NCBI GenBank assembly: GCA_000469685.2
Contig: LS997565.1
Span: forward strand, 43,298,666-43,362,665
Reading direction: 5' to 3'
Length of the DNA stretch: 64,000 nucleotides
Source: Haemonchus contortus
Taxonomy: Eukaryota; Nematoda; Chromadorea; Rhabditida; Trichostrongylidae
The notes below the pieces were generated by a model. That model saw only the letters and a program-made list of their open reading frames with translations, had not been told where the DNA came from and made no database searches. Position 1 is the stretch's first letter. Each line of letters begins with the position of its first letter. Of this stretch, positions 12,398 to 24,230 are shown piece after piece. The position numbers and the translations under genes were made by a program.

Positions 12398-12420
12398 GTG
12401 CTCTCTACTGAGTAAAACAC
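12398..12420 (-). promoter_or_regulatory. Likely spliced-leader acceptor of the dnj-1-type gene
   Basis: Reading the minus strand, TTTTACTCAG ends at 12408 and would leave a 27-nt leader (from 12407) before the ATG at 12380. The short leader behind a pyrimidine-rich AG acceptor is what nematode trans-splicing produces. No transcript evidence is available. Confidence 0.45.
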
Positions 12421-13465
12421 TAACCGAGCTACCTAATGCACTGCTTGTGGAGCCAAGTAAACCTGAAAATTAAGTAATTGGAAGGTTAGAAAAATCAGAA
12501 AAAAGAAAAACTCAACGTCAAAGGGATAAGACGAGAGAAGTGAGAATAGGCTCATTCTTATTTCCCATAGAGGTAGTAAGAAAATGGCAAAGCTCATTTG
12601 AGCACTCATTCAGTGAGCCATCATTGTGAATTGAATCAAAATTGGGTCACATCTTTAGCAAATTCAGGAGGCTCACCATTTTCCGAGTCTGCAGAAGGAA
12701 CTCCCTTATTGTCCTCAATCTATTTATGCTACCCAATCACTATAAAAATCAACAGCTCGCATTATAATCGTTTGGGAGATGAATGAAATTGTAAAGTGCT
12801 GACGTAATAGAGAAGCCTTGACTACTACACAGGACAAGCAAAACTCAAAAAAAGATCGAATGTAGCATCATCCAGGGCTCGTTACTTCTATTCATTATAT
12901 TGCAGCTAACTTGACTGGATACCAGAAATCACAGCAAAGTAGCAAACATTTTTCCTTCTACGATTCCTTAGTCTTAATGCGATGTCCTGCATAGAAGTCA
13001 GATTATTATGATTAAGAATTTTATTGAAACAAGCGTGAGGTGTAAGACCTAACTCTAGGCCTTGTATTAGAAGTGTCAGTGTAAGTAGGAAAAGGTTCTA
13101 AACAGCAATCCGAAAGATTTGATGAGATTGACAGCGATGCCTAAAAAAGGACATACACAATGATCTAGGAAGTAGAGAGTTATCGAAAGTTGATCCGAAC
13201 CTTCTTACTACCCGGAAATGGCGAGCACCCCACTATATAACAACTTCAGGCTTGAAGGAACTCAATGCACGTTCGAATTCTACGTTTGAGTCCTACTTTT
13301 AGAGGTGCACTAACAAAAAAATGATAGACAACGACTAACCCTAACAACGCAGTCCCGTAAAGATCATTTATAAGTACTACTTTGAAAAAAAGGTTATGAA
13401 AAAGCCCGAAAACAGAGCATAGTAAAGGAATTGGGGGAATGTACAACCACGAGAGGAACCACAAA

Positions 13466-13929
13466 ATTGCTTCGGTACTATTCTACTATTACACCCCCAG
13501 AACTCCTCTACTGTTACACCCCCAAAAACTCAAAATTTTAATTTTCGACGAAACTTTGCCTATAGGGGTAATCCGATGCCCTGATAACGGATATGACCTT
13601 CATTTTTGGCGTTGGCGCCATTTGGCTCCAATTGGCGCCAATTTGGCGCCAAATTGGCGCCAATTGGAGCCAAATGGCGCCAGCGCCAAAAATGAATGTT
13701 ATATTCGTTATCAGGACCTCAAATAACCCCTAAACGCAAGTTTTCAGCAAATTTGGTGAAAACACCCCTGGCGCCAAATTGGCGCAATTTGGCGCCAAAT
13801 GGCGCCAACGCCAAAAATGAAGGTCATATTCGTTATCAGGGCATCGGATTACCCCTATAGGCGAAGTTTCATCGAAAATTAAAATTTTGAGTTTTTGGGG
13901 GTGTAATAGTAGAATAGTACCATTGCTTC
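13466..13929. mobile_element. Palindromic MITE with 8-bp target duplication (hAT-like), GGCGCC-rich core
   Basis: The element (13474-13921, 448 bp) starts GGTACTATTCTACTATTACACCCCC and ends with its inverted copy. It is flanked by the exact 8-bp direct repeat ATTGCTTC (13466-13473 and 13922-13929). Eight-base duplications are typical of hAT-type insertion. The arms also share a block containing CGAAAATTAAAATTTTGAG. The core holds a near-perfect 94-nt palindrome (13601-13694) built from GGCGCC and CCAATTGG units, followed by a third GGCGCC-rich block (about 13768-13815). It has no coding capacity. Confidence 0.85.
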
Positions 13930-16300
13930 AATTAAAATCACGTTGTTCAAGCAAAAGTAGAATCCGAAAAGGGGAGTGGCTTCGCGACTCTAGGAGGTGT
14001 TTCTCTGCATTTTCTAAACAAAAAAAAAATAATATAAGTTCAAGGATCCGGGGACTGCTGTGCACGTCTATCCAAATCTGGCAACAATTCTGCCAGACTA
14101 GAAAGTTGTTGAAGGGAAAGTGACACTGAAAGATAACGAATCCTAAGTGAATCACTAGGGCGCAAGCCATAGCTTGCTAGAATCACTGCTAATCAATCTG
14201 GCATCTTTATTGCAGGGCAAAAAACTTGCCCTTCAGCTGACCTTACAACTATACTGGAAGCATTATTCACTTATTAGCCTTGTTCCAACCTGCTAAAGGA
14301 GTGGATCAAGTACACATTCTAAAACTTATAGATCTACCCGCTAACTTTATTCAGACATGAAATTCAAGATTATTTACAAGACCAGCTATATCTAATCAAG
14401 AGAGACCCAGAGCACCAACATCAGCCTAGACTTAGGGATGACCTGCGAATTTTCTGATAGAAAAGGTTCTAAACTTTGCAAAAATCTTGTATTTAAGGCC
14501 CTATATTGGCTATTGACAAACAAGCAATGGAACAAGCGGCATGAAAATCAATTCACTGCTGACGACAGTGAAGAGCCAACTGCAGGTAGTGCAGTTGCTG
14601 CGGCGCGGCTAAACTCACGTCATAAGTATTGTCGCTCAAAAGAACGTCGTAAAGGTTTAAAAATTCTTGAACGCGTGTAAGAAAATTTCGGACCACCACT
14701 GTCTCTTGCTAGTTTCTTGCCTTTGTAATTCCCTTGCCCTAGTAGTATGCCCAGACTTGACTTATTATTCTGAAGTACTCACGAGTTTGAATACTCTCAG
14801 GTTGATCCCAAAGGGCATGGCATATGAGATGTCATATCCGATTGGATTCAAAACCTTCAAGAGTAAAAACTATTTTCCTTTGTCGCTATATTCACATGTC
14901 ACGGCTGCTATGGCAATCTGGAAGCTAGGCAAAATGCTATTCAGAGGTGTTTTGGGGATTTGTCTAAGCCTTTTGGAATCATTACTAGGGATTGGAATGC
15001 AGCGAAAGCTTCCCAGCGGCTTAAACCGAATTAAACTTCTACAAATAATCTGTTTAAACACTGACTAGGGATCGGATTCTAAATAAGAAATCCGTGTTGG
15101 TCAATATTTCAACAATTATTCAGCAGTAGGACACCATTTACTGCTATTCCTTCAAACATTTCTATCGCTTTATCAAGAAAATTTATATTACTAAGGGCCG
15201 GTTACCAATTGTTTAGGTTGGACGGGCGAGGTTGTGGAACAGATGGGAGGCTTTGTATCATGAAAGCAAAGATGAAATATAATCTTTTGACTTTCATGAC
15301 TGTTTTTGAGGGTTTAATTCCAAAGTGCCAGATATGGCCATAAAAGGGGTGATAAGAGCGTCGGGTTAGAATCATAGTGATAATTACGCCTTATAATTCT
15401 GTAGTATGGCCTTTTTTAGCAATGTGTATAGTCTGCGAGCAGGGCGTATTGAAGAATTAGCGGAAAGTTCTAGATAAGTATCGATTAGAGGGTGGGTCAA
15501 GGAAATAAAGAGTCGTAAAAAGCAGCCAAGCGCTTGGTTCTTCCCGATTTTTATCGTCAACATGTATCCAGACCTTTTCACCATTTCTTCTACTATGGTA
15601 TTCTCCTAGGTATTGGACGCTGTCCTAGAACCTTTTCAGAGCTTTTTACTGGATCAATCAGAGCTCGCAAGTAAAAAGCAAGATACGTTTGACGGTTGAG
15701 TGGGTTCCTGTAGTGGGTGCTTTGGGGAAGTCGAAAATTTGCTTTTTTTAACGATTCTGCGAAAAGATTTTACAGAGTAACAGTCAGGTGTCTGAATTTC
15801 GGTAAAATCGGGGGAACAGTAAAACTGAAGTTCCGTTTTCTGCTTTCATGTGATGAATTCAACGGAGCTCGTAACGAAAGTGATCGCTCCATTAGTTTTT
15901 AGTTTCGATTCTCACTGTTGACTCAATCATACTATACCCATTTGGCTGACGAGTTGAATTCGTTGAACTTTGCTCTTCTTCTCAGATTTAGAACCCACAG
16001 AGAGACACAGTGGAAGGTCCTGTGCTAATCGATACACAGCATGTTCTTTGAAATTATAGACTGTAACATACTTTTCATAAAAACACGTCACGCTCTAAGA
16101 CCTTCAATGTTGAATAATTAATTCCCTTGGCAGTTCATAAGAGAACCTTTGTGTCAGGTACCGGGAGTGTATCGGTGCGAAACTAACATGGTATTATAAA
16201 TAATCCAAATTGCTCCTTGAGTTCGTGTCGGTTTCTGTGAATTTTCACATAACTTCCAGTCAAGCTCTTCCTTAACTACTTCAAGTTAGCGCATCAATAA
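13930..16300. other. Intergenic sequence without a recognised gene
   Basis: ORFs here are short and show no family motifs, including a 133-codon frame at 14667-15068 with one hydrophobic stretch. I could not chain exons with consistent phase. An isolated TTTAGGTTGGACG near 15216 resembles one mariner end but has no partner. Confidence 0.5.
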
Positions 16301-16319
16301 TGGGTTACTTAGGCTGTCC

Positions 16320-18085
16320 CATGGATGGGAAGATTTGTTCTAAAATACGCTGCACTATGAAATGCCATAATTTGATGAACGCAATTAAATCTCGCCACCG
16401 GCTGCCATTTGAATTGCTTTCCCGCGCGCGAATATTCGAATAGACTTTCGTGGACTGTCATTAGAGCACATTATATCCCTACGATGCGAGTGCAAAAATG
16501 TACATTGTTGTTTATGTGTCCTTCTGGGCTATATTCCGAGTAAGGAGGAGTTGGCTTGGTGGTAATCTACCTCTTCGTTACGAACTCTAATGAAAAGAGG
16601 ATATAATGAAGGTGAGAAGGGACTTTTCACTGCATGAAGCACCAATTGTCAGTAGGGGTTATCCTTTGTTTTCCAATGTCAGTCTGCCTTCGGAAAGTCC
16701 TTTCTAAATCCAAGTTGGAGGTTTCTCGCAATAAAGTAATTGATTCAGTTTACACTCCGGGAGATCCTTCATTTCTTCTACCCTCGTAAGTAGGTGGCAA
16801 TATTAAAGGTCACATATCGACCGCAAATGAGGCATTTTTGATCGTTTTGTATAAAAATATTCATGTGAATTTCAATGACAAAGGATGAGTTGCATTGGGA
16901 TCACAGGTTCTTCAAGTGCTCGACTCTCCGCGGAAAATAGTACTTAGTGGTTGATTATTCGGAGTGTCCGTGGAGTTCGCTTCAAGAAGGAACCCTATTT
17001 GTTGCAGCCTTCAAGACTAACTCAATAGGGAAAACAGAAATGGATGAAAAAGTGAGGATTTTGCAAGAAAAACGAGATCTGTTTAGTCTACCAAGTTCTC
17101 CTTTCCTCGGAATACGAGAAAGACAGAAATAACCCAAGTGATGTTATACCTGATTCTGTGGTGCTAAGGGAGTTGGGGGGGGGGGGGCACGCGGCGGCGC
17201 GGCGCCTATTCATGTCTGCGCCCTCTACGGCGAGATAGTGGGCAAGGAAGGGTATGCGAGCCCGTAATGGTGTTTAGGGACATTTCATAGCTCTTTTATG
17301 GTATAACTGCGTATTTTTCACCTAATTTTAGTAAGGGGAGGGGCTCAGGGGTGGGTGAGCCAATTGGACGTTCAGCTTTTATCTCTTCTCAGCTTTTTGC
17401 ACGAGATAACCATCTCACCCACCCCGGAGCCCCTCCCCTTCCTAAAAATAGGGTTTTATCGGCTCAGAAGAAGAGTATCCACAATATACAAGCATATATC
17501 ATGTGCCAAGATGTAATTTGTTTTGAATCACGAGACACTTCAGTACAACTTCACCATCCCTTCCCAGACTCAGCTCCAGTACTACTACCTCGCCGTAGAG
17601 GGCGCAGACATGAAAAGGCGCCGCGCCGCCGCGTGGCCCCTCCCAACTCACTTAGCACCGATTCTGTTAGTAATGCTTTTGTGAAAAACTCACGTAACAT
17701 AATCCCATTCTTCAGTTCTCTAGAAAGTTGCCTACCTTGACACACGGCATTGTATGAAGTCAAATTTCAGATCATTATGCCCTGCTACAATCACTTCAAT
17801 GTCGAACAAGTGGTCGTATGGGGCTCGTCGAGGAGACAACGTACTTGTTTTTGTACCGTTTGGACACTTTGCAAGCCATTCTACCGAGTGTAGTGTACGG
17901 GGCGCCGGCTTCAGGACTGTCACGTGGTTCCTAATTCAAACCCCCGCGCGCGGGAAAGTAATTCAAACGGCAGCCGGTGGCGAGATTTAATCGCGTTCCA
18001 ATTTGATACCGTATTTCTCTATGTTTCCATAGTTTCCCATTTGGGTATTCAATTCTGCCTAACATTATAATGTGCTCTTTTAAAC
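16320..18085. repeat. Large diverged foldback, about 1.7 kb, with a nested palindromic element
   Basis: The block AATCTCGCCACCGGCTGCC (about 16392-16410) followed by TTGAATTGCTTTCCCGCGCGCG recurs inverted near 17946-17988. Weaker inverted similarity continues on both sides, for example GTGCAAAAATGTACATTGTTG against a diverged copy near 17838-17862. The younger 500-bp element 17160-17659 sits inside the loop. Outer borders are approximate and I could not find a target duplication. Confidence 0.55.
17152..17667. mobile_element. Palindromic MITE, 500 bp, 8-bp target duplication (hAT-like)
   Basis: The element 17160-17659 begins GGTGCTAAGGGAGTTGGG and ends CCCAACTCACTTAGCACC. The direct repeat GATTCTGT flanks it exactly (17152-17159 and 17660-17667). 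Each arm carries GCGGCGGCGCGGCGCC followed by TCATGTCTGCGCCCTCTACG, and an inner pair GGGGAGGGGCTC/GAGCCCCTCCCC surrounds the loop. The left arm includes a long G run at about 17174-17187. No coding potential was found. Confidence 0.85.
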
Positions 18086-18259
18086 ATAAACTTATTAGAA
18101 TTCAATTTGTTTCACATTGCACATAACGTGACTTTAATCACAAAGTCTATCTGCAAACATTTCTGTTCTTCTCAGGACCTGAAGTCTTCGGTTGTCGTCT
18201 AATTGTATGTTCGTTATTTTTTACTCAGGCGTCATTGCTACTTGTTTTGATTCAAGAAT

Positions 18260-20805
18260 ATGGAGCAAAAGTCAAGACTTGATCCCAATCTGACTGCAAG
18301 GAATCTCCTATCAATTCAACGTATCGACCCTTGCGCTGTCGCAATCCTTGACAAAGTAAGAAATTGGATTTTTATATGGTCACCATGGGTATGTGTACGA
18401 ACGTGCGTCCGAGGATGCGCGCGGCAAATTGCGCGGGGGAAGTTCGTAATGATCTGAACGACTTTGGCGCCTATGATTGGGGCTCAAATTTGAAATAGAG
18501 TGGATTAGGAGGATCATCTGACCCTACTAAACTACACTACTTCGAGTTTGTGCCCCGAAAGTTGGCGCCGCAGTCATACAAATCGTCACGAACTTCGCCG
18601 CGCAATTTGCCGCGCGCATCCTCGGACGCACGTTCGTACCGTCCCCCGGTCACCATGCAGTGGATGGATAATGGTCTCACAAATAATGATTTGTTCAGAC
18701 TACACATGCTGCCAAATACAACTTCGATGTGGTTGCGAAGGCATGGACGAAAACAAATATCGAAGGAGCGTTGTTTATTATTCAAAGAGCTGATAAACCT
18801 TATTACAGGTATTGAAAAAACAGTTCCGCTTTTCGTTAGTCTCTTAGTGCCCAAACCTTCTAGGGATTTTTTTTTTCTGATCAGTTAACTCGAAACCTTG
18901 GTTTTGGAGAATCTTTCATAGACGCGCTGTATCAAATTTCAGTCGCGTAGTTCCTTTTCTGGTTGGGTTGGGCTCATATCTGCGCAAAATGCCAGTCGAA
19001 TGCGATAATTTGGCGAAAAGTTGTCTTGGTTTAGCCGCTTCATAGAAATTCAGTTCAAAATAAGGGTTGGGAACAAGCTATTGAAGACTTCACCGCTTGA
19101 GACTATAGGCTTTCAGCATGATCATTGCTAATCGCCAGTCGCTGGATGATATGGTGGAGCCTGTGAACCCCCTTACGAAAATGAACAACGAAGGCCACTA
19201 TCTGTTCTTCTGTAAGCCTGACAGTAAGTTGTAGCTTCTCCCTCACTTTACCTTAACCTCTTTCTATTGCATTCTGCAGGTATTCGTCACGAGTAAATCC
19301 TTGATTTAGATCAGATTTATGGGTTGTGGTTCTTTTCCACTGAAGACTGCACACGGATGTATAACCTACTCAAGAAACTACAAGAAGACATTAGGGCCGG
19401 AAGGGTGAGTGTTGTTGCATTGATAAATATCTGAAAAGCTTCGCCAATCTGTCAATGCATATTTTTGTTCAGGATTGATCAAAACAAATGAGCAGTAAAA
19501 AGAGTTTAGATACCTGCACCGCCCACCTCAGATGAAATGAGTTCTTCAAATCTCCCAGAATCTGTAGCACCTCCTAATGAGTCGAATCAACTGCTAGAAC
19601 TTCTGAAAACTACGCAACCAGCTTCATCAACCCACCAGGTAATTCATAAGCTTCTGATTTCCGTCTGCCCATTCACCGCCCTTCTTGGTAGCGATACCTT
19701 CATAATAATCTAGCTTCGAGTATGATCTGAAGGTTCCAGGGTAATCATCGGGATGTCTCTTCAAATGCACGTCCCCCATCCTCCACACAGGAGAAACCAG
19801 AAAAAGAAAAGCCGAAGCTGAAAGAGGACGAGGTAGGAACAGCATCAGGTCCAGTGTCAGATATGCCTGTACTACTTCAGAAGCTTATGATTCAGGAGCA
19901 ACCAAAGCTGATTTCGAAGGTATGGTGTCCCACCTTACAACTTTGCTAACTGTACTAAAGAGTTGTCAAATGATTACAATCTTAGGTCGGCTCGACTGTA
20001 CTGACATCAGAGGATCTTGAAAAGGACTTGATTCGTTCAGCAAAGCCAAAGCACTGCCAATTCCAGGTTTGGTTCTACTTTCCATTGAATTTTGTCTCTC
20101 TTTGCTGAGCTTTTGCTTTTTGGCATGACTAACGGCCACCATTTTGCTGTGAAATTCTCATTGTTGTTGATATCTCCTCGATCATTTCTTCTTTCAAACC
20201 TGATCCATCTGATCATTCAGTTCTGAGGTTTAGTTGGAAGGTGATTGCTTGGTTAAGGGAGTGCTATTGCCACTAATTTATAAAGATTATCTTCTGCCTG
20301 GGGGCTGTGTCATGTAGAACATTTTACTGTTCAGGAAATGCTAACGTCAGGTTCGGCTGCTTCATTAGCTGCACTATCAAATCGCTCAATTCATGGGAGT
20401 GATGGGGAAGCAGACGCCAATGAGGTACGCTGATATGAAAAGGTTTCATATTGCTCATCGCTCAAGACAGGCTTCCATATTAGGTTGAATCGATCGTAAG
20501 CAGTCGCGCTCCAATAGACGATTCGATCTTCACAGTTGGTTCTGGTAACACTACTCCGCCACTGAATAAACTACAGGTACCACTTGAAACTCGTACTTGT
20601 AGAATGCTAAGCCATATTATTTTCATGCTTGGATGAAATTCCAAAGATACGTTAGACTTGTGAGGATGAGGTTTTCAAAGTAATTAATGTCTCTTTATAG
20701 TTCGCGGCCGCATTGATCCATCTAATGCAGACGGATGACCACTTCTTGGCTCAGATCCATCAAGCCTATGTGGATGCTATCAACAGAAGAATTAGTAGAA
20801 ACTGA
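18260..20805 (+). CDS. dcap-1: mRNA-decapping activator DCP1 (dcap-1 type)
   Basis: DCP1 is the EVH1-domain partner that activates the decapping enzyme DCP2 in P-bodies during 5'-3' mRNA decay. Ten exons: 18260-18355, 18699-18808, 19117-19223, 19310-19404, 19510-19638, 19791-19919, 19986-20066, 20335-20424, 20484-20576, 20701-20805; 1035 nt, 344 aa, all phases consistent. The EVH1 domain covers about residues 10-135, with W48, the NIEGALFIIQRADKPYY strand pair, IANRQSLDDMVEPV and IYGLWFFSTEDC. A low-complexity linker follows. The C-terminal 34 residues (ALIHLMQTDDHFLAQIHQAY) match the DCP1 trimerization helix. Exon 4 must use the acceptor at 19309: the earlier CTGCAG acceptor would bring an in-frame TAA. 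TTGATTCAAG just upstream of the ATG could be a leader acceptor. Intron 1 contains an inverted repeat. Confidence 0.95.
18376..18656. repeat. Inverted repeat in intron 1 of the DCP1 gene
   Basis: The arms 18376-18495 and about 18555-18656 share GTACGAACGTGCGTCCGAGG, then ATGCGCGCGGCAAATTGCGCG, in opposite orientation. The outer ends read ATGGTCACC and GGTCACCAT. No target duplication is visible, so it is either an old foldback element or a local inverted duplication. The intron would form a long GC-rich hairpin in the pre-mRNA. Confidence 0.8.
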
Positions 20806-21485
20806 TTTAACAGTATTTCGTTCCATGAAAATACTTCTTGTTATGTATTTCCCTAGAACGCATCGACGAGTAATTTGGGTTAAGCTCAACTGCATCCTTA
20901 CTACTTGCTTCCTTATCACTGACTGACTCTTAACTTTCAAGCAATTTTTTAGGTTTCAGGGCTTTGTGCATAATTTTTGAGAAAAAAGCGTGCATGCTTC
21001 TGTCTTACAGGTTAATTTGACGGTCCATTGATAATAAGATAGGAATCTGTTGCGTGCTGTTAGTGGAGCTCTCGTTACATGTACTCACACCTCAGATGTG
21101 GGTCTATTGAATAGTAATGGGCATACCCAGGTGATGTCTTTGTTCGTTGTTTCCTTAATGTTCGTTTCTTATCAAAATATCTCGTTTGTGTTCCTTTTGT
21201 GTACATTATTGTTTATTGTGTATGTACCTCTGCAAATGCCTTTTCGGTTGTGATTGCGATCCAAGTTGTGCGTGTCGGATTAGGATGTCAAACTTAAGTG
21301 TAGTCTGTCTCATGATCTGGTAAATATTTTAGTTAGGAATTATTTCTTGAAATCGCGAAGAAAGATAATCGTTATATTATTATATATCAACAACAATATG
21401 AGAAGTCACTAAGCAGTTTATTCATCTTGCAATTAGTAAAATTTTTAGGCTCCTTATCACCTTAGAGAGGGAGGAAATCCATGTA
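20806..21485. other. 3' flank of the DCP1 gene, no further gene seen
   Basis: This AT-rich stretch has only short unrelated frames. I found no AATAAA within the first 200 bases after the stop codon, so the 3' end of the DCP1 transcript is not located. Confidence 0.4.
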
Positions 21486-22011
21486 CAGTAGCGGCCAAAT
21501 GTCTTCGGTGAAATGCTTTGACGCTTTTTCGTTCATAACTTTTTTATCAGTAGACCAAATCGCGTGAAATTTGGATATGTTCAAGTAGAGCACATTTCAC
21601 ACTACCCGACGCTATGTGACTGCGAAGCTGCAATATCCAGAGATAGAGCAAGGTGTTTGTTGCGGTAGCAGATTTTGCTAAAAGTAAAGTGTTGACATTT
21701 GCACTTATTCGCACCTTATATGCGTTTTTCTCATCTATTGTGTTCGGCATTACCGCTCGTACACCTCAGACTTGACAAGAAGAAAGGAGATTCTAGAGGA
21801 CCATCATCTGTATTTTCAGTCGATTTTGAGTTCAAGCGCTTTGGAATAACTCGAACATGACCAGATTGCAAGTTAGTAGTGGTAAATATTCACAATACAC
21901 GCACGCTCAATATATAGAAATGTCGCATGATTACATCCAGTCGGAGAGGAGTTACGAATGGGAAGTACGGCTCAAGAACCATTTGACCGAAGACTTTCGA
22001 GCGCTACTGTA
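21484..22011. mobile_element. TA-flanked Tc1/mariner-type MITE, 524 bp
   Basis: The termini CAGTAGCGGCCAAATGTCTTCGGTGAAATG (positions 21486-21515) and, inverted, 21980-22009 match with few mismatches. TA flanks both sides (21484-21485 and 22010-22011). No transposase fragment is evident. The end sequence differs from that of the foldback element at 8740, so it is a separate family. Confidence 0.75.
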
Positions 22012-24230
22012 TGAGTGAGGTTCGAATCCGAACTAATTCTCGTAATCTGTGTGACACTCTCCTGAATGTTGATTAGAGCTGCTTTCCTGTAAAGGTATCA
22101 AGTCTATTTCAGGTAAGTGAGCAAAAAAAAGTCCCATGACTTGTAAGTTGGAGAGGGCCATAAGGAAATGGAGTTGAGAGAAAAGAGTTGAATGGAACGA
22201 TTGAAAATCTCGTAGAAGTAGGCTTCATGTGAATAAACTAATTACAAACAAGTAGTAAGTCAAGTGCGTATTGTATACATTGTTTCTCTCAATGGCCGTT
22301 GCATCAGGAACGACGATAATTTAGTCGAGGCTATGGAACGAATAACTGAGCTTTTCAGCACATCGCAATAGGCAAAGAAGGCCAAAGCCATTGGAGGACC
22401 GAGCGCTTGGATTCAAATCGGTGGATGGCGAGTTTTTGCTAGTTGCCTCGACACACACCATATTGGTTGGTTGTTGGCAGTTTTGCAGCCAGCTGTTCAT
22501 ACTCTTGGGGATATACTTCATCTGCAAATCACCGCTGTGTCGTAGCCGGAATTTCTTCTCAAGCTAGGCTTTATTGGCATTCCTTACCACGACTTGATTC
22601 TCTGAAAGTGGCGAAAGGTAGAAATAAGGCGAACACGCAAACGAACTGGGAGCAGTACCATACGAGTTGTAGTGATTTAGTTCCCCTACGCTGTTGAACA
22701 AACCTCCAATCATTCTAATACTACTGCAAATGTAGATAGAGCTTATGTGGCCATCACTGAACAGTACTCATCCCTTGTCTAAGGGTTCGCCCTGGATTCG
22801 TCGGAAGGTGTATACGTCTCGAAAGTCATCGTATTCGACTACTAGATCAATTCACGCATCATTGAGATGCTTAGCGACTTGAAATCAGAAGGAGCCTACG
22901 ACCAAGAAACTAAAGTCGAAAGTCTCCCGCCTTCATGGATCAACTTTGAAATGGGTTATGAGATCGAAAACCCTGACCTGATTCGTGCTAGCGTCGACGC
23001 CATTCAACGGAATCCGGTTCGAATATGGCAGAGCGGCACCAGGTCAGGTGCAGGTTGAGACCCACTTCAATGGTCGAAGGACTTTAGGTTGACGGTTGAT
23101 TTGTTCAGTACACACGGAAGGACCTTCAGATCAAGCCGAAGCATTGCAGTGGGAATTAAATCCACCCGTCGCTCAGACATCGATATTTCCAACCAGGGCT
23201 TCGTTCCCACACGCGAATCTAATGTCGCCAGGAAGAAGAACTCCTGAGTTCATGACAGGACAGCGCTATCTCGAAACGGAGCCGCCATGGGCCGCCCACC
23301 TCCTACCACCTCGCAGTGAAGAGCGCATAATCCAAAACAGGCAGGATTGAGTGAGATACTCCTGGGACGTTCCGAAGATGATTAGGTACTTGGTTAGGCA
23401 ACAGCTTTTTCTCATGTCCACAGGCCTATTCATAGGGCAGTGGAACAGATTCAGATATCGGCTGCGGGATAATCATCAATTCCCAGTAAACCGAGTAAAA
23501 ACGCCCATCAGTGAATGAAAAATGTAATGCGTGCTTTGCTGTTGAAACTAGGTAAAGCTCGAAAACTGGTTTTTATGAACTCGCTAATCAGGTTCTCCTA
23601 CCTTCTCAAAACTCGATCCCGCATCCTTCAGTGTCATACAGTTCCCTCTCCTTCGCATTTTTCGTCTCTGGGTTACACCAACAAAATCCTAATGGGAATA
23701 CCTATTTCAATCGCGAACACGGAATAGTATAAAGATGAGAAGTACGTGGGGAGAAAAACCGAGACGTACTCGAAATGGCCAAGTTCAAGCGCTTTAGAAG
23801 CAGTCATTGTACAACGAAATCTTCGATGTGGTATCACATCTTTTTAGGGACATTAAGCTTCAAGATGCTTCAAGTTCGACCGGTCTGATAACACAGCCCA
23901 TATCAGCAGTTTTTTTCTTATTTGAAGCTCATCTCGCTATGAACGTAGAACCTAAGAAAAAGCCCTACACACTTCCCTTGCTAACGATTTCTACTTTGAC
24001 CAGTAGTCACTCAAGTTTGGAGAAAGCTACAGTGTTGCCACTCTTTCCGCAGAATTCTACTACAAGTGGAACAGGCGCTAAAGTGAGCCCGATGTTGTGG
24101 GAAAGCGGATGAAATTACGTTCTCAAGGGGAATCTGCTCATACTATATGGAAACATCACCAGTGATGATTAGTAACACATAGGTCTATCACGAAGAAGTT
24201 TCTCTTCGTATTGGAAAATGGGTGGGCCGG
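22012..24230. other. Intergenic sequence, unrecognised ORFs
   Basis: Frames at 22443-22697, 22867-23058, 23096-23350 and 23807-24112 show no family motif and could not be chained by phased splice sites. They may be remnants of a degraded repeat or chance frames. GGTTCGAATCC at about 22021 resembles a tRNA T-loop but lacks a cloverleaf. Confidence 0.4.

Noticed and set aside
14667..15068. 133-codon plus-strand frame
   Set aside because: No signal peptide context, no homologous motif, and no usable splice partners.
19280..19309. Acceptor CTGCAG at 19280 for DCP1 exon 4
   Set aside because: It would put an in-frame TAA before the conserved IYGLWFF motif; the acceptor at 19309 restores the frame.
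22018..22035. tRNA gene suggested by GGTTCGAATCC
   Set aside because: No acceptor stem or anticodon arm can be drawn at the expected spacing upstream.
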